Origin: Candidatus Moraniibacteriota bacterium
Lineage (GTDB): Bacteria; Patescibacteriota; Minisyncoccia; Moranbacterales; UBA2206
Length of the DNA: 39,810 nucleotides
Direction: 5' to 3'
Assembly: GCA_030679985.1 (NCBI GenBank)
Contig: JAUXSI010000045.1
Span: 1 to 39,810 of the forward strand
Below the pieces are notes generated by a model. The model was not told the DNA's origin. It saw only the letters and a list, made by a program, of their open reading frames with translations, and did no database searches. This document shows positions 28,107 through 36,700 of this stretch, piece after piece. Within the stretch, counting starts at the first letter, position 1; every line of letters starts with the position of its first letter. The position numbers were made by a program, and so were the translations under genes.

Positions 28107-29228
28107 CTATCTGTTGCTTGTTGTTGACTCGTATTCTGAGATCGCATTTTCAATATTCGATCGAAAAGTTGCCACTTCATTCTGTATTTTTGGATCTAAA
28201 AGATCGGCATTTTCCGCTCTCCAAACTAAGTGAACTAAGTTTTCAACAACTATCCCAGAAAAAAGACCACGAACTCGATCTATATCTAAAGTACCCGATT
28301 CGTCATAGAAGTATGATTTCTGAAATATCTCACGATTTTCTGGATTCGTTCGAATATCCTTGTAAAACTTTCCAGCATCTTGCCCCAAAAAACCAACTCC
28401 TGCAAGTTCCCAATCGACAAGAGAAACTGTCCCGTCATTTTTGTTCATAACATTTTTTAGAGTGAGGTCTCCATGGGCAAACACAATCGGTAATTCCGGT
28501 CCTCCGAGAAATAAAGATGCAACTTTTTCTTTCACATCTTGATGAATAATATTTCCAGATCTATTGGCAAGATCACGAATTTCTTCATTTACTCTTCTTG
28601 CTTTTGAGAGATTTTTAATTTCTGGGTGCTGTGTTACGCGAGCTGACACATCAATGGATTCCATATACCGTATTTTTTTTGCCATATCGGCAACATGGTC
28701 TGGTGTCATGTTTTTTAATGTAGCGACCTGCCCCTCATTCATTGAAATGGATTCTATGATAATTGCTGCAGGTGTATCTTCTGTCGGATCGATAAGCTGT
28801 AACATCCGCGGACTGCCAAGTTCACGTAATTCGTTATCAAAAGTACCCATAATTTTTGACTCTAAGCGTAAAGAATCGAGCGTAGCGCCTCCACGAAAAT
28901 CAACTTTCATAAAACGCGTATCTCCTGTTTCATCCTTAACGAAACATGGATAAAATTTTGTTCCTCTATTATATTTCATTCGATGTTTAAGCCACTCACA
29001 GGCTGTTGGATAACGAATTTCTGGTGTTTGTGGGCTTACTTCGCTTACAAGAGCTAGTTTATTGTCTGAAAATAATCTGCTGATTCTTTCTTGAATATTT
29101 TCCGGAATTCCTTCCTTCTCTAACCATTCTTTCTCAACATCATTAAAAGACGCCCCTTTCCCCTCCCTATCTGGAAATATATCTGGCGCATTTTCATGTG
29201 ATGAACCAATGATTCTTTCAAAGTTCAT
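28107..29228 (-). CDS. APH-like phosphotransferase
   Basis: 373 residues with a protein-kinase-like fold of the aminoglycoside/choline kinase group. The catalytic loop is FAHGDLTLKNVMN (HGDxxxxN) and the metal-binding Asp is in SLVDWELAGVG. A lysine in RFMKVDFRGG is the likely ATP contact. The first 80 residues are poorly conserved. Many members phosphorylate small molecules such as sugars, choline or aminoglycosides; resistance is only one option. It overlaps the 50-residue gene by the ATGA arrangement and is translated with it. It lies between the intact glycan cassette and the fossil at 27971-28072, so it may have been inserted during the cassette's rearrangement. Confidence 0.85.
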   Translation of the reverse strand: MNFERIIGSSHENAPDIFPDREGKGASFNDVEKEWLEKEGIPENIQERISRLFSDNKLALVSEVSPQTPEIRYPTACEWLKHRMKYNRGTKFYPCFVKDETGDTRFMKVDFRGGATLDSLRLESKIMGTFDNELRELGSPRMLQLIDPTEDTPAAIIIESISMNEGQVATLKNMTPDHVADMAKKIRYMESIDVSARVTQHPEIKNLSKARRVNEEIRDLANRSGNIIHQDVKEKVASLFLGGPELPIVFAHGDLTLKNVMNKNDGTVSLVDWELAGVGFLGQDAGKFYKDIRTNPENREIFQKSYFYDESGTLDIDRVRGLFSGIVVENLVHLVWRAENADLLDPKIQNEVATFRSNIENAISEYESTTSNR

Positions 29229-29377
29229 TTTTTATTCCCCTTTTCTTCGTCTTTTACAATCAGCTTAGGATCAATCATTATCCCTTTTTCGAGCATAGCT
29301 TCTTGTTCCTCAGGTGATAGTATACGTATTTCTCCCGTCTTTGGATCTTGAATTTTTATTGATTTAAATAATGACAT
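29225..29377 (-). CDS. 50-residue protein coupled to the phosphotransferase
   Basis: Below the ORF-track size limit. It starts at ATG 29377, and its TGA overlaps the ATG of the phosphotransferase (ATGA), a strong sign of translational coupling. It is soluble and charged, with IQDPKTGEIRILSPEEQEAM. No known family. The promoter at 29404-29432 lies directly upstream and there is no Shine-Dalgarno. It is probably a small accessory or regulatory protein, or only a coupling leader. Confidence 0.7.
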   Translation of the reverse strand: MSLFKSIKIQDPKTGEIRILSPEEQEAMLEKGIMIDPKLIVKDEEKGNKK

Positions 29378-29403
29378 ATTTAATAAGTTATAAATTTATT
29401 CGT

Positions 29404-29432
29404 ATTATATACTTTTTATATCCCGGCGTAAA
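29404..29432 (-). promoter_or_regulatory. promoter of the small protein and phosphotransferase pair
   Basis: TATAAT (29404-29409), 17-base spacer and a weak TTTACG (29427-29432) on the minus strand. The predicted start is about 20 bases before the ATG. Confidence 0.55.
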
Positions 29433-29570
29433 TGCGTTTATATGTTTCTTGAAGATATTATATATGAACTCTCCTTCTGTTTAATCTGGTCACTTTTACT
29501 GAACGAAGCTTGAATCTATTTTGAGCGAATGTCTGCGCTCTGACGGGAACAAAAGCAATGGATGCCGGAT

Positions 29571-30632
29571 CTAATCTTTGAAAGAAAGGCGGGATGAAAG
29601 GTAAGATAATAATGATTCAGCTCCTTGATTTAGGTTGACTCCTTTTTCCTCTAATCCGTCATATACTCCACCTGTATTTTGATCAACCATTTTAGCCCCC
29701 AAAATATTTCTCCCGTAATACCAATCGAGAGCTTTTTTCGCCCAATCTAGGTATTTTTTTTCTTTTGTAACCGAAAATGCTTCTATGCAAGCTTCCACTA
29801 CTGAACCCGCTTCAATCGGTTGTTGCCCGAAAACAGATCTATAGCCGCTTTTTTCAAACCACCCTCGATAACCTGGGAACGAAAAACAGTCTAATTTTTT
29901 GTCATAAATCTGTTCCAGCAGAAAATCTAATGATTCCTTGGCGACATTTAAATATTTTATATCGCCAAAAACCGAGTAAGCCCAAAACAAAGCCCACGGC
30001 AATCTTCCGTTATCGTAGGCAATTTTATCTTCAAACCATCTCCATGAAATATCAGAGTTCTTTTCGTAGCTTGTTATTAATTCATCAGACAATATTTTTG
30101 CCATTTTTTTAAAGTCATATTCTCCTATTTTTTCAATTTTATTCTGGGAGATTTTAACCTTTGTGTAATTTTCTAGCACCGATTTCAGTTTAGGGCTACA
30201 CTGATCTCTCATCAAAAGGCCATAAATCAACCATGACTTACTCCTAAGAGATTCTACTTTTTCAATACATTTTATGTATTGATCAAATAAAAACATGCTT
30301 GTCAGCTTCTGGTCCTCCCGTGGTCCCAGTTTTGCGGTATCCGCCAATCCTGCCATTGCCCGGCCAAAATTTTCTCCAATGGACTCATTTTCCCAAACCA
30401 AATTCTGATTCATGTCGTTCTTGAAACCATATTCCCCTGCAGCCGAGACTAAAAATCTCAAGTAAATATCAACCAATTTTTCCTCTTTTAGTCTAAGCGC
30501 CACCTGTAAAGCTCGAGCATTATCATCCACGCAGTATCCCTCCCGCAAATCTGGTGTAGCTATCAAACAATGCTCTGCTATCCCAACCATGTCGGTCATC
30601 CGATAAAGGTGATCAAGTTTTGGTTTATTCAT
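29571..30632 (-). CDS. (alpha/alpha)6-type glycan protein of the GH130 cassette
   Basis: 353 residues, all helical in pattern, with a start HLYRMTDMVGIAEHCLIATPD and repeated aromatic-rich helix pairs (PWALFWAYSVFGDIKYL, KKYLDWAKKALDWYYG), as in (alpha/alpha)6 glycosidases or epimerases. The usual catalytic residues cannot be picked with confidence. Proteins of this type sit beside GH130 phosphorylases and two GT4 transferases in several bacterial genomes (from general knowledge). It overlaps the upstream GT by eight bases, so the genes are cotranscribed. A fossil of a second copy lies at 27971-28072. Confidence 0.7.
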   Translation of the reverse strand: MNKPKLDHLYRMTDMVGIAEHCLIATPDLREGYCVDDNARALQVALRLKEEKLVDIYLRFLVSAAGEYGFKNDMNQNLVWENESIGENFGRAMAGLADTAKLGPREDQKLTSMFLFDQYIKCIEKVESLRSKSWLIYGLLMRDQCSPKLKSVLENYTKVKISQNKIEKIGEYDFKKMAKILSDELITSYEKNSDISWRWFEDKIAYDNGRLPWALFWAYSVFGDIKYLNVAKESLDFLLEQIYDKKLDCFSFPGYRGWFEKSGYRSVFGQQPIEAGSVVEACIEAFSVTKEKKYLDWAKKALDWYYGRNILGAKMVDQNTGGVYDGLEEKGVNLNQGAESLLSYLSSRLSFKD

Positions 30633-31656
30633 GTTTTTCCTTTACCTTCAAAATTTTTTGATATACTTTTTCATAATTATCCACCATTTGTTCCACTGTA
30701 AAGTTTTTCTCTACTCTTTCCCTGCAATTTTCCCTGGAAATTGAGCCAATATTTTTCATGGCGCTTTCCGCTTCTTTGAGGTTTTTAACCACAAAGCCTG
30801 TTTTTCGATCGTCAATTACTTCAGAAATAGACCCCAATTCCATTCCGATAACAGGCGTCCCGCAAGCCATCGCCTCAATTAGAGTTAAGCCAAAACCTTC
30901 AGGGTAAGTGTTCAAATGAAGAAAGCCATAAGCGTTTTTCAACAGAGTTTTCTTTTCTTTCTCTTCGACTAATCCTAAATATTGGATTTTATAATTTAGA
31001 TGAGGTTTGATTTCTTTTTCAAAGTATTCTTTATTTTCTGGAGCGGTAAGGCCGGCAATTTTTAGGTTAACGTTTAATTTCTTTGCCAGCTTGATTGCAT
31101 TGTGGACACCTTTATCCGGAGATATTCGACCGATAAAACAAAAATAGTTATCTGGTTTACCATTGTACGGGTAATCGTTTACCGGAATACCGTGGTAAAT
31201 ATTGGCTATATAATTTAAATTTGGTGCGTGTTTTCGATCGGCATAGCTTATTGAAACATAATAAGTATTTGAATATTTTTCATAAATTTGGTTAACCTGC
31301 GGAGAGGAAAAACCGTGGATGGTGGTAACAACTGGAGTTTTAACCAGTTTTGAGAAAACAAGAGGGTAAGCATCATAGTGATTATGGATAATGTCATATT
31401 GATCCGCGTCTTCAAAAACAGAAGCTGTGTGAAGGTATTGATAAACTTTTGGTTCTAAATCAGAGTCTTCCATTATCGGTTTAGGACAGACCCATTTCAA
31501 CCGTGCAGTCGTTTCTGAATCTCCTGTTGCGTAAAGAGTTACTGAATGGCCGAGTTTGACCATCCCTTCTGCGATATTGCTGGCAATTAGTTCCCATGGA
31601 CCGTATTTAGTCGGAGGGGTTCTCCAATGAATCGGTGAAAGAATAGCGATTTTCAT
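30625..31656 (-). CDS. GT4-type glycosyltransferase
   Basis: 343 residues, GT-B fold. N-terminal domain PIHWRTPPTKYGPWELIA with the substrate-side glycine region, DIIHNHYDAYP, then FIGRISPDKGVHNAIKLA and the nucleotide-sugar E-x7-E motif YPEGFGLTLIEAMACGTPVIG. Retaining transferase; donor probably GDP-mannose or UDP-sugar but not determinable here. Five bases after the previous transferase gene, eight-base overlap with the next. Likely role: synthesis of a cell-envelope or storage glycan together with the second GT4 and the GH130. Confidence 0.9.
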   Translation of the reverse strand: MKIAILSPIHWRTPPTKYGPWELIASNIAEGMVKLGHSVTLYATGDSETTARLKWVCPKPIMEDSDLEPKVYQYLHTASVFEDADQYDIIHNHYDAYPLVFSKLVKTPVVTTIHGFSSPQVNQIYEKYSNTYYVSISYADRKHAPNLNYIANIYHGIPVNDYPYNGKPDNYFCFIGRISPDKGVHNAIKLAKKLNVNLKIAGLTAPENKEYFEKEIKPHLNYKIQYLGLVEEKEKKTLLKNAYGFLHLNTYPEGFGLTLIEAMACGTPVIGMELGSISEVIDDRKTGFVVKNLKEAESAMKNIGSISRENCRERVEKNFTVEQMVDNYEKVYQKILKVKEKHE

Positions 31657-31661
31657 TAAAT

Positions 31662-32849
31662 TTATTTTTTTGAAAAAGCAATCGTTCTAAAAAGATTGAG
31701 GTATTGAAGTCCTATATTTGACCAAGTCATTAGTCTTCCATAATCGTAAGCTTTTTGGCTAATTCTTTCTTTTTTATCCTGATTTACCCACAATTCTATT
31801 ACCGCAGAAGCAATCGAATCAGCGTCCCGAAAAGGAACAAGAATACCTCTGTTATTGTCTAAAACCTCCTTCGCATATAAATATGGTGTGGAAATACAAC
31901 ATTTTCCTGCGCCTATGGCATAAGCAAGCGCTCCGGAGGCAGCTTGTTGGGGATCAAGATAGGGGGTGACATAAAAATCAATGATTTTTAACCAACCGAT
32001 TAATTCGTCAAGCGAAAGATATTTATTAACAAATCTGACATTCTTTTCTATTTTTAGTCTTTTTATTTCCTTTTTAAGAAAATTGCGGTATTCTTCGCCG
32101 TTAGTTTGTAAAAATACCGGGTGTGTTTGTCCGATTACTAGATATAAAACATTTGGATATTTTTTAGCGATAATAGCCACGGCACCTAAAGCATACTCAA
32201 TTCCTCTAGTTGGAGTTAACAGATTAATATTACCAAGGATTATCCTTCCGCTAAGTTGTTTTTTCTTCTTATGTGTATCTGTCGGAGCAAATGGAAGATC
32301 GGGTGTTCCGTGCGGAATGACTATAATTTTTTCTCTAGAAGCGCTATATCCATTGACCAATTTATCTTTGATTTTTTCCATCATAACAACTACGGCATCC
32401 GATTTTTTAATCACCCTTTTGAGAATCGTTCCTTCCCGACTGCTCGAATCATCAGGTACTGTGTGGAGGGTAGTTACTAGCGGTTTTTTTAGCGATTCTA
32501 CAAAAGGAATAATATATTCCCCACACTCACCACCAAACAAACCGTATTCGTGCTGAAGGGAAACAATATCGGTACCCGATTGGTTAATGTAATTAGCTGC
32601 TTCAAGATAAGTATGTAGCTCCTCTTGTTTAATTTTGTATTTTACTTCCCACGGGTAATTTATACACTCTTTTGGCCTTGTGGCGGCCATAATTTCCGCC
32701 AAATCATGAGGATTGAGTAAGTTGATCGCGTTGGTTAAATCTTTTGTATAAGTGGCAATACCACACTTACGCGGTATGTATGAAGAAAGGTAAATAGCCC
32801 TAATTTCTTTAGACTTTGAGGTTAAAAGTTTTTCTAAGTTTTTTGTCAT
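31662..32849 (-). CDS. GT4-type glycosyltransferase
   Basis: 395 residues, GT-B fold. N-terminal SSYIPRKCGIATYTKDL (the glycine loop), DIVSLQHEYGLFGGECGEY, TTLHTVPDD. C-terminal domain VIPHGTPDLPF, GNINLLTPTRGIEYALGAV. The end of the donor site is less canonical than in the next gene: YLDPQQAASGALAYAIGAGK stands where the E-x7-E motif should be. This suggests a different donor or a mainly acceptor-binding role. AAAGGA lies about 13 bases before the start. The fossil GH130 end lies directly upstream. Confidence 0.88.
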   Translation of the reverse strand: MTKNLEKLLTSKSKEIRAIYLSSYIPRKCGIATYTKDLTNAINLLNPHDLAEIMAATRPKECINYPWEVKYKIKQEELHTYLEAANYINQSGTDIVSLQHEYGLFGGECGEYIIPFVESLKKPLVTTLHTVPDDSSSREGTILKRVIKKSDAVVVMMEKIKDKLVNGYSASREKIIVIPHGTPDLPFAPTDTHKKKKQLSGRIILGNINLLTPTRGIEYALGAVAIIAKKYPNVLYLVIGQTHPVFLQTNGEEYRNFLKKEIKRLKIEKNVRFVNKYLSLDELIGWLKIIDFYVTPYLDPQQAASGALAYAIGAGKCCISTPYLYAKEVLDNNRGILVPFRDADSIASAVIELWVNQDKKERISQKAYDYGRLMTWSNIGLQYLNLFRTIAFSKK

Positions 32850-32885
32850 ACTTGAGAGCTTTCCTTTATTTGCGTTTCATCTCGT

Positions 32886-32966
32886 TTAGAAATCAGCTCC
32901 ATAATATACCACTAATCTTCCATCTTGTACAATTGTGCCGGTTGGAAAAACTGCATTGTTTGTTTG
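32886..32966 (-). pseudogene. fossil C-terminus of a second GH130
   Basis: 26 codons read TNNAVFPTGTIVQDG and then RLVVYYGADF before TAA. The intact gene has TNNVVFPTGAVVKDG and RIYIYYGAGD. The match is in a different frame from the intact gene and starts at once after its stop codon, so it cannot be a readthrough. It is the 3' remnant of a paralogue joined to the end of the intact GH130. Too short for the ORF track. Confidence 0.75.
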
Positions 32967-32968
32967 TT

Positions 32969-33988
32969 CTATCTTTTCTTGAGTTCAATCAGTAGCTCCA
33001 TGAGGTCAACAGATTTCGCGGCGATTAACTTGTCGCCCGCTCCATAATAAATATAAATTCGTCCGTCTTTTACTACTGCTCCGGTAGGAAAGACAACATT
33101 ATTTGTAACACCACTTTTTTCCCAAGAAGCCTTTGGGGAAAACAGGGGTTCTTTTAATCGCCCCAAAACTTTTAGGGGATTTTTGAGATCAAGTAGCGCG
33201 GCACTGGCATGATAAATTTTTCCGTATTTTGAATCCTCTGCTGCGTGATAAATCAAGAGCCAGCCATCCTCCGTCTCAATAGGAACCGCTCCGCCACCAA
33301 TTTTGTAACTCTCAAACTCATACTTTGGATCAAGAATGATATATTTAGCAAGTTCAACAAAATATTTTCGCCAGTAATCATCATTGAGTTCGGAAAATGA
33401 ATTAAAATAAGCAATCTGGATTCCAGGGAGTATTCGATGAATAAGGGCAAATTTTCCGTTAAATTTTTTCGGAAAAATAAACGCGTCTTTTTCCCACAGA
33501 AAAACATCTTTCCCTGCTCGGTCTTTCAGCACTGATTCAAACATTTGATATCTTTCCCGCACTTTCGACTGTCTAAACAAATCTTCCGCTTCATCGTAAG
33601 TAAATTGCGCCGAAATAATTCCACGTTTTCCAAAATGCGCAAGATCTTCGCTGGTAGCATAGGCAATCATGGCATTTTTTCCGTCATAGACAGTATAAAA
33701 AAGATAATATATTCCATCCAAAAAAACGATGCGAGGATCTTCTATGCCTTTTTTTTCAAAGTCATGTTCGGGAACCAAAATCGGATGATCAAACCGATTA
33801 ACTGCTTTCCCATTTTCATCGATTTGACAATATCCAATTGAAGAAACAAGATCGCCCTTTCGCACTGCTCGATAGAACATGTGCGTAATGCCGTTCGCTT
33901 CAATACACGTCGGATTGAACACCGCTTCGTTTTCAAATGGTAAATCGGTGGCCTGAAGGATAATTCCTTCATCTTTAACTTGAACCAT
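32969..33988 (-). CDS. GH130 beta-mannoside phosphorylase or hydrolase
   Basis: Acts on beta-mannosidic linkages, in most known members by phosphorolysis to give mannose-1-phosphate. 339 residues from the chosen start MVQVKDEG (33988); the track's ATG at 34066 adds 26 residues without family resemblance. Five-bladed propeller marks: FNPTCIEANGITHMFYRAV, KKGIEDPRIVFLDG with the catalytic Asp, HAAEDSKYGKIYHASAALLD, and FPTGAVVKDGRIYIYYGAGD at the end. It is the first gene of the GH130-GT4-GT4-(alpha/alpha)6 cassette. A partial duplicate of its end lies at 32886-32966. Confidence 0.9.
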   Translation of the reverse strand: MVQVKDEGIILQATDLPFENEAVFNPTCIEANGITHMFYRAVRKGDLVSSIGYCQIDENGKAVNRFDHPILVPEHDFEKKGIEDPRIVFLDGIYYLFYTVYDGKNAMIAYATSEDLAHFGKRGIISAQFTYDEAEDLFRQSKVRERYQMFESVLKDRAGKDVFLWEKDAFIFPKKFNGKFALIHRILPGIQIAYFNSFSELNDDYWRKYFVELAKYIILDPKYEFESYKIGGGAVPIETEDGWLLIYHAAEDSKYGKIYHASAALLDLKNPLKVLGRLKEPLFSPKASWEKSGVTNNVVFPTGAVVKDGRIYIYYGAGDKLIAAKSVDLMELLIELKKR

Positions 33989-34094
33989 AATGAATATCTT
34001 GAAATAATAATCTATACACGAATCCTGCGAGGTCTTCGAAAAATAGCTTGAATAAACAAGCCTCATTGGTCTTGCTTTATACTTTTCATTCTAG

Positions 34095-34168
34095 GCGGAC
34101 CCGACCGGATTCGAACCGGCGATCTTCTCCGTGACAGGGAGACGTGATAACCGCTACACTACGGGTCC
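34095..34168 (-). tRNA. tRNA-Asp (GTC)
   Basis: 74 bases folding as a full cloverleaf. Acceptor GGACCCG/CGGGTCC, anticodon loop CTGTCAC (anticodon GTC), T loop TTCGAAT, discriminator G as expected for Asp. CCA is not encoded. Confidence 0.95.
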
Positions 34169-34183
34169 AATATTCAATTTTCG

Positions 34184-34257
34184 TACCGGGGGAGAGACTC
34201 GAACTCTCGACCTCGGGCTTATGAGTCCCGCGCTCTAACCAGCTGAGCTACCCCGGC
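34184..34257 (-). tRNA. tRNA-Met (CAT), elongator
   Basis: Acceptor GCCGGGG/CCCCGGT, with a G-T first pair; anticodon loop CTCATAA (anticodon CAT); T loop TTCGAGT; discriminator A. The neighbouring gene is the initiator, so this is the elongator Met or a lysidine-modified Ile-CAT tRNA; sequence alone does not separate them. CCA not encoded. Confidence 0.88.
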
Positions 34258-34346
34258 GTATGCTTATATTTTAAATCAAGTGTGGATCTTAATCAATAAA
34301 AAGCCAGCATGCCATTTCTGGGCCGGTTTATTTTTGCGGACGTTTG

Positions 34347-34420
34347 TTGCGGGGGTGGGATTTGAACCCACGACCTGGTGGTTATGAGCCACCCGAGCTA
34401 CCGGACTGCTCTACCCCGCT
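34347..34420 (-). tRNA. initiator tRNA-fMet (CAT) with A1:A72
   Basis: Close to E. coli tRNA-fMet in layout: D arm GAGC...GCTC, variable loop AGGTC, T loop TTCAAAT. The first acceptor position is unpaired as in initiators, but it reads A1 against A72 instead of C1-A72. The anticodon stem is GGTGG/CCACC, so of the three G-C pairs typical of initiators only two remain (pair 29-41 is T-A). Discriminator A; CCA is not encoded. Confidence 0.9.
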
Positions 34421-34477
34421 GTGATTACTACGTAACACTATACTGTTTTTTTGATTTTGTCAATAAAGGGGCAAAAA

Positions 34478-34506
34478 TTGACATCTTTTTGCTGTCGTAT
34501 TATTAT
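34478..34506 (+). promoter_or_regulatory. promoter of the EamA-like gene
   Basis: TTGACA (34478-34483), 17-base spacer, TATTAT (34501-34506). The predicted start is about 40 bases before the ATG. Confidence 0.8.
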
Positions 34507-34553
34507 GGTTGGCTGTACCTTGAGTAAAATTACCTCAATCGGGGGTTCAAGCG

Positions 34554-34982
34554 ATGAGACAAATACTGCCTCTTGCATCGGCAATTATCGGAACCGCCGG
34601 CTTTGATATATGCCATAAGCTGGCCGGCGAACGAATCAATAACTTTTTAGGACCTGCTTTTGTGGGAGGAGTTGAGATTCTCCTGTCTGGAATATATTTT
34701 CTGATTTTTTATAGAACATATTCCAATGGAAATCTGCTCTTCACCATGGAAGGCGCACTTGCGGCAGCAGGAGTTGGACTTTTTGCGTGGATGATAGATA
34801 TCGGCCTGTTAGAACTTTACTATTCAGGAAAATCACTTTCGACCGTTGCACCTTTTGTCATCACTGCGGCGCTCGCTCTTTCGGTAACGTTTGGAATGAC
34901 GGCGCTTGGCGAGGCTATTACTCCAAAAAAGATCATCGGCATTATCCTCTCTCTGATGTCTTGTTATCTTCTGTTGGAGTGA
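34554..34982 (+). CDS. EamA-like half transporter
   Basis: 142 residues, with about five hydrophobic segments, the size of one EamA/DMT repeat. The C-terminal half shows the family pattern of a TM pair with MTALGEAITPKKIIGIILSL (compare LGExlt...iGxxli). It could work as a dimer like small multidrug exporters; the substrate is unknown. Upstream is a strong -35/-10 pair and a 'gggggtt' Shine-Dalgarno. A hairpin GGGGGCC/GGTCCCC follows the stop and a full terminator lies at 35057-35088. Confidence 0.78.
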   Translation: MRQILPLASAIIGTAGFDICHKLAGERINNFLGPAFVGGVEILLSGIYFLIFYRTYSNGNLLFTMEGALAAAGVGLFAWMIDIGLLELYYSGKSLSTVAPFVITAALALSVTFGMTALGEAITPKKIIGIILSLMSCYLLLE

Positions 34983-35056
34983 AGAACGCATAATTTGTCG
35001 CGAAAAAAGGAGGGGGCCTTGAAACAGCTTGGTCCCCTCACCCACTAAATTGATAA

Positions 35057-35088
35057 GCAAGCTTTCATAATTGAAAGCTTTTTTATTT
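35057..35088. terminator. bidirectional terminator between EamA-like gene and glnA
   Basis: AAGCTTTC, six-base loop, GAAAGCTT followed by T5. It ends four bases before the glnA stop codon, so it serves both converging genes. Confidence 0.8.
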
Positions 35089-35091
35089 ACC

Positions 35092-36528
35092 CTAGAACCG
35101 GTTCCAGAGCATCTGATTCGTCACTTCGTGATGGAAGATAATTTCGGATGTTTTGACGGTTGTTCCCAGCTCTTTCGGGCTGCGGTCGGCGACGGATTGT
35201 TTCGGCCCGACGTATTTCGCTTTGTCATCCTCGGAGAGGATATCCGTGATATAGTCGCTCGCTTTGAAAATTTTTATCGCGTCATTGATATTGTCCGGCA
35301 AAAATCGCAATCGATCCCTTTTGTCTTTGTCTTTTTTGAGCTTTTTCCCCTCCATCGCCGTCTTCAAAATTGAATAGACAACCAAATATGGATTCGAGTC
35401 CGGCGCGACAGAGCGGATTTCAAGCCTCGTGCTCTTTTCGTCTCCGATTGGAATTCTGATCATTGATCCCCGATCGATTGAAGACACTTTGATTTGGTTC
35501 GGCGCTTCGAATTTCGGATCCAGCCGGCGGTAAGCGTTGACGCTGGAATTGAGAATGAGGCAAAGTTCCGGCGCGTGGTTGAGAACCCTCGAAATGGCGT
35601 CCCATCCCGCTTGAGATAATCCGTCTTTCCCGTCTTTTTCATAAAAAATATTTTTGTTGTCCCGGAAAAGAGAGAAATTGAGATGCATGCCGCTGCCGTT
35701 GATTTGCGTCGTCGGCTTGGGAAGAAACGTCGCGGTCATATCCATATTGTTCGCCACTTGCCGGCAAACGAGCTTATACAGCTGGATCATATCGCAGGCT
35801 TTAAGCGCGTCTTCATAAGTGAAATTGAGTTCAAACTGCGAAGGCGCCACTTCCGGATGGTCTTTTTCATTCCGAAATCCCATCGCTCTTTGCGCTTCCG
35901 CCGCCCGGTCAATGAAATTTCGCAACCGCCCCAGGGGAAGCGAATGATAATATCCTCCGCTGGAAATGAGCTTGAATTTATTGGTATCGCTGTAGTTTTG
36001 CTCCGCCTGTTTCCCATCCACTAAAAAACCTTCAACTTCGGCGGAAATGTATCCGGTTATGCCATTTTCTTTTTTTATTTTGTCGCAATATTCTTTGAGG
36101 CGGCCCCTGAAATCGGAAGAATACAGCGAACGATCGCGATTTTGAACAAAAGCGAACAAGACCACTTTCCCGGGGCCGAAAACATCCGACGGCAGCCAGC
36201 GAAAACTCGGCCAATCAAGCTCGAGACGCAAATCCGATTCATGAAGCGCGCTGAAACCTCGAATGGAAGATCCGTCAAAAGTCAGGTTTCCCGCCGAGCG
36301 CAAGAGAAAATTTTTATCGTAATCGAGCATATGAAGCCTGCCCTCAATGTCCGAAAAGCAAATTGTCACCGCTTTCACTCTTTTTTCTTTTCGGAGATAA
36401 TCCTGATATTCCTTTTCCAGTTGTTCCGGTTTCAATTTCTTCGCTTTTTCCCCCGCTTCCAGATTCATCGCTTCCAGCTCGTCATAGGGAATTTCAAGAA
36501 AATTCTTGAGTGGATTCGAATTTTCCAT
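35092..36528 (-). CDS. glnA: glutamine synthetase, type I
   Basis: Makes glutamine from glutamate, ammonia and ATP. 478 residues, full length for a GSI. Beta-grasp part: DGSSIRGF and ESDLRLELDW. Catalytic part: ISAEVEGFLVDG, PEVAPSQFELNF, NGSGMHLNFSLF (where typical enzymes have SGMHxHxS), NAYRRLDPKFEAP, and the end of the active site RSVAPDSNPYL. I see no adenylylation tyrosine motif (NLYDLP), so GlnE-type control is unlikely. The gene stands alone, transcribed towards the terminator 35057-35088. No Shine-Dalgarno. Confidence 0.95.
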   Translation of the reverse strand: MENSNPLKNFLEIPYDELEAMNLEAGEKAKKLKPEQLEKEYQDYLRKEKRVKAVTICFSDIEGRLHMLDYDKNFLLRSAGNLTFDGSSIRGFSALHESDLRLELDWPSFRWLPSDVFGPGKVVLFAFVQNRDRSLYSSDFRGRLKEYCDKIKKENGITGYISAEVEGFLVDGKQAEQNYSDTNKFKLISSGGYYHSLPLGRLRNFIDRAAEAQRAMGFRNEKDHPEVAPSQFELNFTYEDALKACDMIQLYKLVCRQVANNMDMTATFLPKPTTQINGSGMHLNFSLFRDNKNIFYEKDGKDGLSQAGWDAISRVLNHAPELCLILNSSVNAYRRLDPKFEAPNQIKVSSIDRGSMIRIPIGDEKSTRLEIRSVAPDSNPYLVVYSILKTAMEGKKLKKDKDKRDRLRFLPDNINDAIKIFKASDYITDILSEDDKAKYVGPKQSVADRSPKELGTTVKTSEIIFHHEVTNQMLWNRF

Positions 36529-36620
36529 AATATTTTATATTATTTATTTACTTAATTAATATAAAATTATATTAATTTAAATTTAAAGTCAATATTATTA
36601 TTTATACTAAAAATATTTCA

Positions 36621-36650
36621 TTGGACAAACCGCTGAATTTCTTTTAATAT
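36621..36650 (+). promoter_or_regulatory. weak promoter of the transglutaminase-like gene
   Basis: TTGGAC (36621-36626), 18-base spacer, TAATAT (36645-36650), about 50 bases before the ATG. Confidence 0.45.
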
Positions 36651-36700
36651 GACTAGCTGCTCTTTGACAGCAAAATATATCAAATCTCAAGGAGAAACCG

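Noticed and set aside
28107-29228. Aminoglycoside resistance gene
   Set aside because: The fold is APH-like, but the sequence outside the catalytic loops does not indicate a drug substrate; resistance is not claimed.
29450-29570. Open minus-strand frame downstream of the (alpha/alpha)6 gene
   Set aside because: About 38 codons of basic sequence with no resemblance to any family; likely chance.
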